DNA of 25,802 bases. Origin: JBGPFS01 sp041483455 (lineage in GTDB: Bacteria > Chloroflexota > Limnocylindria > Limnocylindrales > CSP1-4). Position 1 is the first letter of the stretch. Each line of letters begins with the position of its first letter. Of the stretch, positions 1 to 6,957 are shown piece after piece. The notes beneath the pieces were generated by a model, which had not been told where the DNA came from, made no database searches, and saw only the letters and a program-made list of their open reading frames with translations. Where the stretch lies: NCBI GenBank assembly GCA_041483455.1, contig JBGPFS010000011.1:1-25802 (forward strand). Direction: 5' to 3'. The position numbers and the translations under genes are program-made.

Positions 1-324
1 CCGTCGATGGCCGACGCCGGGATCGGCATAGCCCTCCGCGCTCGCCCAGCGCCGGTTGCCGTCCATGATCACGGCCACGTGGGCCGGCCTCGGTCGGGCC
101 AGGACCGCGGCGCGCAGCCGACCGCGGTAGATGGCGTAGATCGGGGCCAGCCCCGCGGCGACCGCCCGGCGGTACGCTCGCCCGAACCGGCCGGAGGCGA
201 GCCTGGTGAGCGGGTCGAGCCGGGTCGGCGGGTTCGTGGGGTTCGTGGGGTTCGTGGTCGGATCCTCGTGCTCGGGTCCCGCGAAGGCCCGGTCGGCGTT
301 GGGCGGGACGTCCGCGAGATCCAC
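1..324 (-). CDS. uppS: Isoprenyl transferase (undecaprenyl diphosphate synthase family), 5' part only
   Basis: Cis-prenyltransferase that condenses isopentenyl diphosphate onto an allylic primer to make the polyprenyl carrier lipid for cell-wall synthesis. Only the first 108 codons are in the window; the rest lies beyond base 1. The reading AHVAVIMDGNRRWA at residues 81-94 is the family signature, with the catalytic, Mg-binding Asp at D88, and GHR follows near residue 105. Residues 45-80 (GRFGRAYRRAV.. to RGRLRAAV) look like the Tyr/Arg-rich helix found before the signature in Gram-positive homologues. The frame is open back to a TGA at about 416-418, and GTG at 324 is the only usual start in it, giving a long Pro/Thr/Asn-rich N-terminus with a TNP repeat. 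The true start could be a rarer codon further in. It probably follows ccsB in the same direction, 191 bases downstream. Confidence 0.85.
   Translation of the reverse strand, partial: MDLADVPPNADRAFAGPEHEDPTTNPTNPTNPPTRLDPLTRLASGRFGRAYRRAVAAGLAPIYAIYRGRLRAAVLARPRPAHVAVIMDGNRRWASAEGYADPGVGHRR
232..258. repeat. Tandem 9-base repeat, three copies
   Basis: Three consecutive units of GTTCGTGGG (the last ends in T) at 232-240, 241-249 and 250-258. On the minus strand they encode a Thr-Asn-Pro repeat in the N-terminal extension of the uppS product. A short coding microsatellite whose copy number can vary without breaking the frame. Confidence 0.85.
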
Positions 325-425
325 CGACCGGGCCCTCGGGGCCTCGGCGGAAGAGGAGGACTTCCGCCGACTGGGAGGAGGGAGTCGCGCGCCGGCGTGG
401 CGGCCGGCCCGCTCTCAGGCCCTGA

Positions 426-442
426 GACGGGCCGGGCCCGTC
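426..442. terminator. Perfect inverted repeat between ccsB and uppS
   Basis: GACGGGCC-G-GGCCCGTC is a perfect 8-base inverted repeat around one base (a 7-bp stem with a 3-nt loop as RNA). It lies 74 bases past the ccsB stop and about 100 bases before the uppS start, on their common strand. It has no T tract, so it may be a weak or Rho-assisted terminator, or an operator. The rest of the 325-515 gap shows nothing recognisable. Confidence 0.35.
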
Positions 443-515
443 GATGTGACGCTCTCTCGGGACGATATCGGAGCCGTCGGCGACGACCCGGAGGTGGATG
501 CGGCGGGCGGGTCGG

Positions 516-1445
516 CTAGAGGCCCGAGTACGCGTGGAGCCCGCTGAACCAGAGGCTTCCAGAGTAGGTGACCAGGACCATCCCGAACCCGATCACGAGG
601 AGGAGCGCGGCGGGCCGGCCGGCCCAGCCCTTCTGGTTCCGGGCGTGGAGGTAGACCGCGTAGGTCAGCCAGGTCACGAGCGCCGAGGTCTCCTTCGGGT
701 CCCAACCCCAGTAGCGGCTCCAGGCGATCGACGCCCACCAGCTGCCCAGGACGATCATCGTGGCGAAGATCGGGAAGCCGACGATGACGGCCCGGTAGGC
801 GACTTCGTCGAGGACCGTGTGCGAGGGGAGCCAGGCGAACCGGTCGTGCTTCCCCTGGACCAGGTAGGCCGCCCCGGCCGCGAAGCTCGTGGCGAAGATC
901 CCGTAGGCGAGCGTGGCCATCCCGACGTGGATGGTCAGGAGCGGCTTGTTCTCGAGCGCCGGCACCAGCGGCACGATCTCGTTCGGGAGCGTGGCGCTGT
1001 AGAGGAACATCGCGAGCGAGACGGCCGTCGCGATGAACCCGATCGAGCGGATCGGGTAGCGCCGCTCGAGGACCAGGTAGCCGAGCAGGATCGTGAACGC
1101 GAAGGTGACGCTGAACTCGAACAGATTGCCCCACGGGCCGCGCCCGACCACGACCGCGCGAAGGAGGAGCGAGCCGGCGAGCAGGCCGGCCGCGACGTAG
1201 GTCAGCCCGATGGCGAACGGGCCGGCGGCCGTCCGCGGTCGATCGTCGGCCCGGGCGGCGGCGAGCCGGCCCTCGACGAACGAGCCGGTCACGACGCCGG
1301 CGTAGGCGGGGGCCCGGGCGGGCGCGAGGAGGGCCGCGAGGCGACGGCCGTTGGCGAGGAGGGCGGCGTGGACGACGTGGGCCGCGAACGCGAGGGCGAG
1401 GACGGTCCCGGCCGCCGAGTAGAGGATGAGCGAGAGAGAGGCCAT
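516..1445 (-). CDS. ccsB: Cytochrome c assembly protein CcsB/CcsA (heme handling, WWD domain)
   Basis: Polytopic membrane protein of system II cytochrome c maturation that presents heme for attachment to apocytochromes on the outer face of the membrane. The 309-residue product has about eight hydrophobic segments and the WWD-type motif WGWDPKE at 246-252, preceded by SWWASIAW. Candidate heme-ligand histidines are H173 (TIHVG), H267 (YLHAR) and H304 (GLHAY). GPWGNLFEF at 103-111 is also typical of the family. The ATG at 1445 is chosen because it starts directly at the first hydrophobic segment and has GGAG about 8 bases upstream; a longer in-frame reading to 1622 is Arg-rich and overlaps the upstream gene. 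The partner ResB/Ccs1 is not in the window. It follows the zinc-ribbon gene by 44 bases, probably in one operon. Confidence 0.93.
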   Translation of the reverse strand: MASLSLILYSAAGTVLALAFAAHVVHAALLANGRRLAALLAPARAPAYAGVVTGSFVEGRLAAARADDRPRTAAGPFAIGLTYVAAGLLAGSLLLRAVVVGRGPWGNLFEFSVTFAFTILLGYLVLERRYPIRSIGFIATAVSLAMFLYSATLPNEIVPLVPALENKPLLTIHVGMATLAYGIFATSFAAGAAYLVQGKHDRFAWLPSHTVLDEVAYRAVIVGFPIFATMIVLGSWWASIAWSRYWGWDPKETSALVTWLTYAVYLHARNQKGWAGRPAALLLVIGFGMVLVTYSGSLWFSGLHAYSGL

Positions 1446-1489
1446 CTTCGGGACTCCGTAGGACGCTGGATGGGTCGGGAAGGGCGCCG

Positions 1490-1975
1490 TCAGGCCGCAG
1501 CGGCGCCTCCGGGCGGCGGGCCGACCGGCCGGAGCTGACGGGCCGCGGCGCGCGGCTCGACCTTGAGGACCAGGCCGCAATCGCCGCAGGTCGAGAACGC
1601 GGCCTCGCGACCGAGCCCGCACATCGGGCAGGTGACCGAGAGGGCGCCGGCGCAGCGGTCGCAGGTCCGGGTGCCCGCCGCGAAGATCAGCCCGTCGCGC
1701 GGACAGAACGGCAGGCCGCGGGGGAAGACCGGGCGGCCGTCTTCACCGAGGTGGGCCGGGGTGGGGCCTGCGGCGAAGCGGAGGCGGGTCCGCGGCCTCC
1801 TGGCGAGCTGGTAGGCCCAGACGAGGGCGAGGATCGAGAGGATCGGGCCGAGCACGCCCAGCACCAGCAAGACCGGCAGGAGCCCGATGACCGAGCTCCA
1901 GTCGGGGATGACGATCTTCTCGATGAACCCGATGAGCCCGTGCCACAGCTGGCCGAGCTGGTCGAGGATGCTCAC
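1490..1975 (-). CDS. Membrane-anchored zinc-ribbon protein, function unknown
   Basis: A 161-residue protein with one strongly hydrophobic segment at about 29-57, a basic stretch after it (ARRPRTRLR, 58-67), and a cysteine-rich C-terminal half. The cysteines are C91, C105/C108, C116/C119 and C130/C133. C116xxC119-x10-C130xxC133 forms a standard zinc ribbon, and C91 with C105xxC108 looks like a second, partly degenerate one. The tail is Pro/Ala-rich. The basic residues after the membrane span put the ribbons in the cytoplasm by the positive-inside rule. It sits between the NYN nuclease gene and ccsB on the same strand, so co-expression with cytochrome assembly is plausible, but no function can be assigned. 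The ATG at 1975 begins an amphipathic helix followed by the membrane span. Confidence 0.8.
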   Translation of the reverse strand: MSILDQLGQLWHGLIGFIEKIVIPDWSSVIGLLPVLLVLGVLGPILSILALVWAYQLARRPRTRLRFAAGPTPAHLGEDGRPVFPRGLPFCPRDGLIFAAGTRTCDRCAGALSVTCPMCGLGREAAFSTCGDCGLVLKVEPRAAARQLRPVGPPPGGAAAA

Positions 1976-2041
1976 GGCGGCATCCTATCAGGACGGGTCG
2001 CCGGGTCGCAGTCGCGCTCAGGCGGGGGCCGCTGCCCGTCC

Positions 2042-2674
2042 TCAGGGCTTTCGACGGGCCCTCGGCGCTCGCTTCGGGTTGCCTCGCTTGGCGGTGGCGC
2101 CGCGGCCCGGCTTCCAGCCCGGGCGCTCGTCGTCATCGTCGGACGAGCCCGGGCCACCGTGACCGAGCGGCGACGGCGCGGGCGGTCGCGGCCGACCGAC
2201 GACGGGCGCCGAGAGGGTCGTCCGCGCCAGGCGGCCGATGAGCCAGTCGGCCCGGACGACCCGCGCGCCGCGCCGCCGGATCCGAGCCGCGAGGCCCAGA
2301 TCGTCGGTCACGACCAGGATGGCGTCCGCCACGCGTTGGGCCGCCTCGGCCGTTCCCCCGCTCCCGATCGCGTCCGCGACCAGCCGGTCGAGCTTCTCGT
2401 CGGCCGAGATCCGCCCGCTCCGGACGACCTGGACCCCGTGGGCGATCCGCACGCCGCGGGTCCCCGGTTCCGGCGGGCCGTCGAAGACGAGCTCGATCCG
2501 GACCGTCGGCGGGATGACCGCCCGGATCCGCCCGACGAGCGCGGCCGCGGGGGCGGGTCCCGTACCCTGCCCCCGCCGGAGCGCGAAGAGGAGGTTCGTG
2601 CCGTCGACCAGGAGCCGCTCGACTCCGTCGGTCGGCTCTCGCTGGGTGCGGCTCGACTGGCGGGGGTGGGTCAT
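2042..2674 (-). CDS. NYN/YacP-like RNase-fold protein
   Basis: Likely a PIN-like (NYN superfamily, YacP/Rae1-type) nuclease. The 210-residue protein has LLVDGTNLLF at 21-30 (first acidic residue D24), LVFDGPP at 62-68 (D65), ADEKLDRLV at 91-99 (D92, D96) and VVTDDLGLAARIRRRGARVV at 121-140 (D124, D125). This is the order of acidic clusters expected in the fold. Residues from about 155 are a disordered, very basic tail with an acidic SSDDDDE patch and an Arg/Lys-rich end, suited to RNA binding. Bacillus Rae1 cuts mRNA on the ribosome and YacP homologues are called RNases; activity here is inferred. It is first of the minus-strand group. The start ATG at 2674 opens a polar leader before the first strand. 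Confidence 0.8.
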   Translation of the reverse strand: MTHPRQSSRTQREPTDGVERLLVDGTNLLFALRRGQGTGPAPAAALVGRIRAVIPPTVRIELVFDGPPEPGTRGVRIAHGVQVVRSGRISADEKLDRLVADAIGSGGTAEAAQRVADAILVVTDDLGLAARIRRRGARVVRADWLIGRLARTTLSAPVVGRPRPPAPSPLGHGGPGSSDDDDERPGWKPGRGATAKRGNPKRAPRARRKP

Positions 2675-2904
2675 CGGTCAAGCGTGCCACGTCGCGCGGT
2701 TCCCGGCGTCGCCGCAGCACACCGCCCGGCGCCGCCTCGTGCGCCGTGGCCCCGCCCACCCCGCCGAGTCAGCCACATCCCGCTGGACGGAGTGCACGGC
2801 GCCTCGCCTGGAACGCCGGGCGCGATATCGCCATGATGGTTGCGCGCGAACGATGGCCGGTCGTCGATGCCCGGCGCGCCACGACCGCGGATCGGAGGTG
2901 GATC
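2675..2904. other. Divergent intergenic region
   Basis: 230 bases between the divergently transcribed NYN gene and the ABM-like gene. No convincing -35/-10 pair is visible on either strand. An in-frame plus-strand reading continues upstream of 2905 (to an ATG at 2833), but it is low-complexity and lacks family resemblance. The GGAGG at 2894-2898 belongs to the downstream start. Confidence 0.4.
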
Positions 2905-3228
2905 GTGATCGCACGAACCTGGCGTGGAGCGGTCCGCGCCGCCGACGCCGATGCCTATGCCGCGTACATCCGAACGACCGGGCTCGCGGCGTATGCGGCC
3001 ACCCCCGGCAATCGCGGCGCCTGGCTCCTCTACCGGATCGATGGCGATCGCGCGGAGGTCCTCACCGTGTCGCTGTGGGACTCGACGGAAGCGATCCGCG
3101 GCTTCGCCGGCACGGACGTCGAGCGCGCGGTCTTCTACCCGGAGGACGATCGCTACCTGGTCGATCGCGACCTCACGGCCCACCACTGGATCGTCGCGGG
3201 AGCGCCGGAAGCCACCGGGACGACCTGA
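2905..3228 (+). CDS. ABM-like dimeric alpha/beta-barrel protein
   Basis: A 107-residue protein resembling the antibiotic biosynthesis monooxygenase (ABM)/dimeric ferredoxin-like barrel superfamily. Visible features are an N-terminal beta strand with ARTWRG, a YAAYIRTTG helix, PGNRGAWLLYR, an LWDSTEAIRGFAG segment that matches the usual W-x-S-x-E-A-x-x-x-F pattern, and a final YPEDDRYLVDRDLTAHHWIV. In this superfamily the fold serves heme-degrading, oxygenase and stress proteins, so no reaction can be named. GTG at 2905 is preferred over the ATG at 2833 because GGAGG lies 6 bases upstream and the product then starts at the first strand of the fold. It is transcribed alone ahead of the ABC exporter, from which it is separated by 204 bases. 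Confidence 0.75.
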   Translation: MIARTWRGAVRAADADAYAAYIRTTGLAAYAATPGNRGAWLLYRIDGDRAEVLTVSLWDSTEAIRGFAGTDVERAVFYPEDDRYLVDRDLTAHHWIVAGAPEATGTT

Positions 3229-3247
3229 CCGCCTCGGAGGCGTCGCT

Positions 3248-3262
3248 CCGCCCGGTGGGCGG
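3248..3262 (+). terminator. Hairpin after the ABM-like gene
   Basis: CCGCCC-GGT-GGGCGG, a perfect 6-bp GC stem with a 3-nt loop, 19 bases after the stop at 3228. No T tract follows. It probably ends or attenuates transcription before the ABC exporter genes. The remaining bases to 3432 hold no clear motif apart from the ribosome binding site at 3420-3425. Confidence 0.35.
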
Positions 3263-3432
3263 GTCATCGGTGCGACGCGGCGATCGTGTGACATCAACGG
3301 TCGGTGCGACCCTATCCACAGCCCGAGACGGCGCGGTCCACTTGGCAGGAACCGAGAGATCGAGCCGGGCCGTCATGCGCCTGCGAGGTTGCCTGGTCCT
3401 GGGATCCCCAGCCCAGCATGGAGGGCAATGGG

Positions 3433-4344
3433 ATGTCCGTCATCGAGACCCAGAAGCTCACCAAGTCCTACGGATCCCATCGCGGGATCGTCGAGGTGGA
3501 CCTCGAGGTCGGACCGGGGGAGATCTACGGCTTCCTCGGTCCGAACGGCGCCGGGAAGACGACGACCATCCGGCTGCTCCTGGACCTCATCCGCCCCACC
3601 TCGGGGCGCGCATTCGTGTTCGGGATCGAGACGACGGTCGATCCCGTGTCCATCCACAGGCGGATCGGTTACCTCCCCGGCGAGTTCGCCCTGTTCGACC
3701 GGCTGTCCGGCGGCCAGACCATCGAGTACTTCGCGAACCTCCGAGGTGGCGTCGACCCGCGGTACCGGGCCGACCTCATCGCCCGCTTCGACCTCGATCC
3801 GACGCGCCGGTTCAAGGAGTACTCGAAGGGCAACAAGCAGAAGGTCGGCCTGGTCATCGCTCTCCAGCACCGACCCGACCTGCTCATCCTCGACGAGCCG
3901 ACGGCCGGGCTCGACCCGCTCGTCCAGCAGACGTTCTTCGAGCTCCTCCGCGAGACCGTCGCCGAGGGCCGCAGCGCGTTCCTCTCGTCGCACATCCTCG
4001 GCGAGGTCGAGAAGACATGCGACCGGGTGGCGATCATCCGGGACGGCCGCATCGCCAAGGTCGATCGGGTCGAGGCGCTCCGCGATCTGGCGTACCACCA
4101 GGTCGAGCTCTGGTTCGCCGCGCCCGTCCCGGCCTCGGAGTTCGCCGCGCTCCCCGGGGTGAGTGATGTCGTCGCCACCGAGCGCGGCCTGCAGATGCGC
4201 GTGACCGGCCCGATCGCGCCCGTCGTCCAGGCTGCGGCCCGCCATGAGCTGGTCGACCTCGTCAGCCGCGAGCCGAGCCTGGAGCAGACGTTCCTCGCCC
4301 AGTACGGCCGCGAGGCCGTGGAGATGAACGACCGTGGCCGTTGA
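3433..4344 (+). CDS. ABC-2 type exporter, ATP-binding subunit
   Basis: Cytoplasmic ATPase of an ABC exporter of the drug/antibiotic-resistance (DrrA/CcmA-like) class. The 303-residue protein has Walker A GPNGAGKT at 36-43, a signature loop YSKGNKQK at 130-137 in place of LSGGQ (as is usual in this class), Walker B LLILDEP at 150-156, D-loop GLDPL, and an H-loop SSHILGE near 190. A C-terminal domain of about 80 residues follows. ATG at 3433 is chosen because GGAGGG at 3420-3425 is spaced 7 bases from it and the product begins at the usual first strand (VIETQKLTKSYG); ATG 3418 overlaps that site. It overlaps the permease gene by 11 bases, indicating translational coupling. The substrate cannot be inferred. 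Confidence 0.93.
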   Translation: MSVIETQKLTKSYGSHRGIVEVDLEVGPGEIYGFLGPNGAGKTTTIRLLLDLIRPTSGRAFVFGIETTVDPVSIHRRIGYLPGEFALFDRLSGGQTIEYFANLRGGVDPRYRADLIARFDLDPTRRFKEYSKGNKQKVGLVIALQHRPDLLILDEPTAGLDPLVQQTFFELLRETVAEGRSAFLSSHILGEVEKTCDRVAIIRDGRIAKVDRVEALRDLAYHQVELWFAAPVPASEFAALPGVSDVVATERGLQMRVTGPIAPVVQAAARHELVDLVSREPSLEQTFLAQYGREAVEMNDRGR

Positions 4345-6019
4345 GATCCGGGGCGCGCCCGTCCCGGCAGCGGCCCTCCGCATTCCCTTGGCTAGCCGGC
4401 TCCTCGGCCTTGGAAGCGTGTTCGGCAAGACGCTTCGGGATTCGCGCTCCGGGGCGCTCGCCGTCGCGGCGCTCCTCAGCGCCGTCATCGTCGTCGGCGG
4501 CTCGACGATGGCGTCGACCTACGGAACGCCCGAGACGAGGCTCGAGCTGGCGGCGCTCTCGGGGGGCCTACCGCCCATCCTCCGAGGCCTGTACGGGAAC
4601 CCGGTCAACGTCGATACGCTCGGCGGCTTCCTCTCATGGCACTACGGTGCCTATTTCACGCTGCTCGCGGGGCTCTGGTCGATCCTGGCGCTGTCGTCGA
4701 CGCTGGCCGGGGAGGCCCGCCGTGGCAGCCTCGAATTCGCGGTCGCCACGCCCCGCTCCCGGCGTTCGATCGCCCTCGAGAAGGTGGCCGGCAACGTGGC
4801 GGCGGTCGGCATCGCCATGGCGGTCGTGGCGATCGCCGCCTGGGCGACCGGAGTCGCGTTCGCGAAGATGCCGGGCGACCCGATCGCCCCGGATGCCGCG
4901 ATCGCCTTCGCGGTCGGTCTCGGACTCAAGGCGCTGATTGCGGGCTCGATCGCGTTCGCGCTGGCGCCACTCGTCGGGCGTGGCGCGGCGGCCGGGATCG
5001 CCGGGGCGCTCATGCTCGCCGGCTATGTCATCTACAGCTACCGGACCGTCGTGCCGGCGTTCGACTCGGCGGCTCGGGCCACCTGGTTCTCGTGGAGCTC
5101 GGGTCACGTCCCGCTGGCCGGTCAGTCCGACTGGCCCGCCATCGCCCTCGTCGCTCTCGCCTGCGCCGGCATGTTCGCGCTCGGCGTCGAGGCGTTCGCT
5201 CGACGGGACGTCGGGGTGACGATCTCGGTCCCGACGCCCGCGATCCCGGGTCGGCTCCTGGGGGTCGGTGGGCCGCTCCGCCGTTCGTTCGGCGATCTCG
5301 TCCCGACGGCCCTGGCATGGGGGATCGGGCTGGGCCTGTACGGCATCGTGATCGCGGCCTCCTCCCGGTCGGTGATCGACGCGCTCGCCGCCTCCCCCGG
5401 CATGGCCGAAGCCGTTCGGGGCCTCGTCCCCGGGATCGACATCACGACCTCGGCGGGGTTCCTGCAGCTCGCCTTCGCCGAGCTGGGCTTCGTCCTCATC
5501 GGGCTGACCGCGGCGACGCTCATCGCGAACCGCTCCTCGGACGAGACGGCTGGCCGGCTGGAGCTCCAGCTCACGACGCCGCTCACCCGGGTCCGCTGGG
5601 TGGCCGCGAGCGCGGCCGCCGTCTGGCTGGCGATCGCGGTCGTCGCCACGTTGCTGGGCGCCGCGATCGCCGTCGGCGTGGCGTCGACCGGGCAGGATCC
5701 GTTCCAGCCGGCGCTTGGAACGCTCGTGCTGGCGCTCTACGGCGCGGCCCTCGCGGGGATCGGCGTGGCGGTCGCCGGGGTGTTCGGCGCCTCCTTCGCC
5801 ACGCCAACCGTCCTGGCCGTCACGATCGGGACGTTCCTCGTCGACCTCCTCGTGCCTGCCCTTCGACTGCCCGACTGGGTCGGGCAGCTCGCGCTGACGG
5901 CGCACCTCGGACAGCCGATGGTCGGCGCCTGGGACGCGGCCGGGATCGTCGCGTGCCTCGCGCTCGGCGGGCTCGCCATCGGCGCCTGGGGGATGGCCCG
6001 GCGCGACGTGGGCAGGTGA
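4334..6019 (+). CDS. ABC-2 type exporter, double-length membrane subunit
   Basis: Membrane partner of the ATPase just upstream. The 561-residue product has about twelve hydrophobic segments, twice the usual six of an ABC-2 permease, in two halves. Each half ends in the same string ARRDVG (residues 289-294 and 555-560), which suggests an internal duplication or fusion, so one polypeptide could supply both halves of the pore. The first half contains GEARRGSLEFAVATPRSRR and the second DETAGRLELQLTTPLTRVRW, equivalent cytoplasmic segments of the kind found before the coupling helix. Start GTG at 4334 overlaps the ATPase gene by 11 bases and has GGAG at 4320-4323. An internal GTG at 4418 is possible, since the family often begins with a VFGKTLRDSR-like helix. 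Confidence 0.85.
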   Translation: MAVEIRGAPVPAAALRIPLASRLLGLGSVFGKTLRDSRSGALAVAALLSAVIVVGGSTMASTYGTPETRLELAALSGGLPPILRGLYGNPVNVDTLGGFLSWHYGAYFTLLAGLWSILALSSTLAGEARRGSLEFAVATPRSRRSIALEKVAGNVAAVGIAMAVVAIAAWATGVAFAKMPGDPIAPDAAIAFAVGLGLKALIAGSIAFALAPLVGRGAAAGIAGALMLAGYVIYSYRTVVPAFDSAARATWFSWSSGHVPLAGQSDWPAIALVALACAGMFALGVEAFARRDVGVTISVPTPAIPGRLLGVGGPLRRSFGDLVPTALAWGIGLGLYGIVIAASSRSVIDALAASPGMAEAVRGLVPGIDITTSAGFLQLAFAELGFVLIGLTAATLIANRSSDETAGRLELQLTTPLTRVRWVAASAAAVWLAIAVVATLLGAAIAVGVASTGQDPFQPALGTLVLALYGAALAGIGVAVAGVFGASFATPTVLAVTIGTFLVDLLVPALRLPDWVGQLALTAHLGQPMVGAWDAAGIVACLALGGLAIGAWGMARRDVGR

Positions 6020-6032
6020 CGTCCCGCCCCGC

Positions 6033-6038
6033 TAGGCT
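6033..6038 (+). promoter_or_regulatory. -10 box TAGGCT, 7 bases before the HAD start
   Basis: TAGGCT matches the TAnnnT form of a high-GC -10 box. Only 7 bases separate it from the ATG at 6046, so transcription would start at or within a base or two of the start codon. No Shine-Dalgarno sequence is visible, consistent with a leaderless mRNA. No clear -35 element lies 16-18 bases upstream. Confidence 0.5.
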
Positions 6039-6045
6039 GTGGTCG

Positions 6046-6888
6046 ATGCTCCTCCTCGTCGACCTCGACGGCGTCGTCTACCGCGGGACCGATCCGGTGG
6101 CCGGTGTCGCCGCGCTCCTCGCCGAGCGGGCCGCCGCCGGCGACACCGTCGTCTATGTCACGAACAACTCGATGCACTACCGGGCCGACTACATCGCCCG
6201 ACTGGCGGCGCTGGGCGCGCCGGTGAGCCCGGACCGGGTCATCAGCTCGCCCCGGGCGACCGCCCTCTGGATCCGCGAGCACTGGCCCGAGACGCGTCGC
6301 GTCCTCGCGCTGGGCGGTCCGGGGCTGCGCCGCGAGCTCGAGGACGTCGGGTTCGCCGTGACGACCGCCGGGGAGGCCGCGGACCGGGCGGAGACCGCGG
6401 GTCTCGGCCTCGTCGAGGCGGCCGGGCACCCGGAGGTGGTGGTCGTCGGGCTCGACCCCGAGCTGACCTACGGGCGGCTGGCGGCGGCGAGCGTCTCGAT
6501 CCGATCCGGCGCGCGCTTCGTGGCCACGAACCGCGACCCGGTCTATCCGACCGAGCGTGGCCTCTACCCGGGCGCCGGTTCGGTCGTCGCCGCGGTCGAG
6601 GCGGCCTGCGGCGTCGCGCCCGTCACGATCGGCAAGCCGGCGCCCCTCCTGCTCGAGCAGGCAGCCCACGCGGTCGGCCTGGATCCGCGGACGGCGGTGA
6701 TGATCGGCGACGGGCTCCTCACCGACCTCCCGGCTGCCCGGGCGGTCGGCGCGCGGTGCGTCCTGATGCTCACCGGCGTCTCGACCCGCGCCCAGGCCGA
6801 CGCCCTGCCGCCGGACGAGCGGCCGACCGCGATCGCCGCAGACGCCGACGAGCTCCGGGCGGTCCTCGCCCGGCTCGCGCGGGGCTGA
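6046..6888 (+). CDS. HAD-IIA family sugar/nucleotide phosphatase (NagD/PGP-like)
   Basis: A 280-residue member of the HAD superfamily, subclass IIA, which includes NagD and phosphoglycolate/4-nitrophenyl phosphatases. Catalytic motif I is DLDGVVYRG with nucleophile D6 and acid/base D8; motif II is TNNS at 39-42; the motif III lysine is K197 in IGKPAP; motif IV is GDGLLTD at 221-227 (D222, D227). A C2-type cap lies between motifs II and III. These phosphatases remove phosphate from small metabolites in the cytoplasm; the exact substrate cannot be read from sequence. ATG at 6046 puts D6 at the usual distance from the start. It lies 26 bases after the permease gene but has its own -10 box, so it may be transcribed separately. 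Confidence 0.9.
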   Translation: MLLLVDLDGVVYRGTDPVAGVAALLAERAAAGDTVVYVTNNSMHYRADYIARLAALGAPVSPDRVISSPRATALWIREHWPETRRVLALGGPGLRRELEDVGFAVTTAGEAADRAETAGLGLVEAAGHPEVVVVGLDPELTYGRLAAASVSIRSGARFVATNRDPVYPTERGLYPGAGSVVAAVEAACGVAPVTIGKPAPLLLEQAAHAVGLDPRTAVMIGDGLLTDLPAARAVGARCVLMLTGVSTRAQADALPPDERPTAIAADADELRAVLARLARG

Positions 6889-6934
6889 TTCGGGGGCGCC
6901 AGCGCGCCTTCTCGAGCCGGCGCGCCTTCCGGGG

Positions 6935-6956
6935 CCGGGAGCCCGACGCTTCCCGG
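6935..6956. terminator. Convergent hairpin between HAD and adenosine deaminase genes
   Basis: CCGGGA at 6935-6940 pairs with TCCCGG at 6951-6956, and inner GC/GC pairing extends it past one bulged base to an 8-bp stem with a 5-nt loop. It sits just beyond the ends of two convergent genes, where a bidirectional terminator is expected. The neighbouring 6902-6929 stretch holds a 10-base direct repeat (GCGCGCCTTC at 6902 and 6920). Confidence 0.4.
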
Positions 6957-6957
6957 A

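Noticed and set aside
3288..3318. Possible promoter GTGACA ... TATCCA before the ABC exporter
   Set aside because: Spacer of about 19 bases and a -10 that departs from the TAnnnT form used elsewhere; too weak to list.
3371..3432. Upstream starts (ATG 3304, ATG 3418) for the ABC ATPase
   Set aside because: ATG 3418 overlaps the ribosome binding site of ATG 3433, and the extra residues from 3304 do not resemble the start of an ABC ATPase.
4636..6045. N-terminal extension of the HAD phosphatase frame over the permease gene
   Set aside because: The frame is open by chance. The added residues are Arg-rich and resemble nothing, while motif I of the phosphatase falls at residue 6 when starting at 6046.
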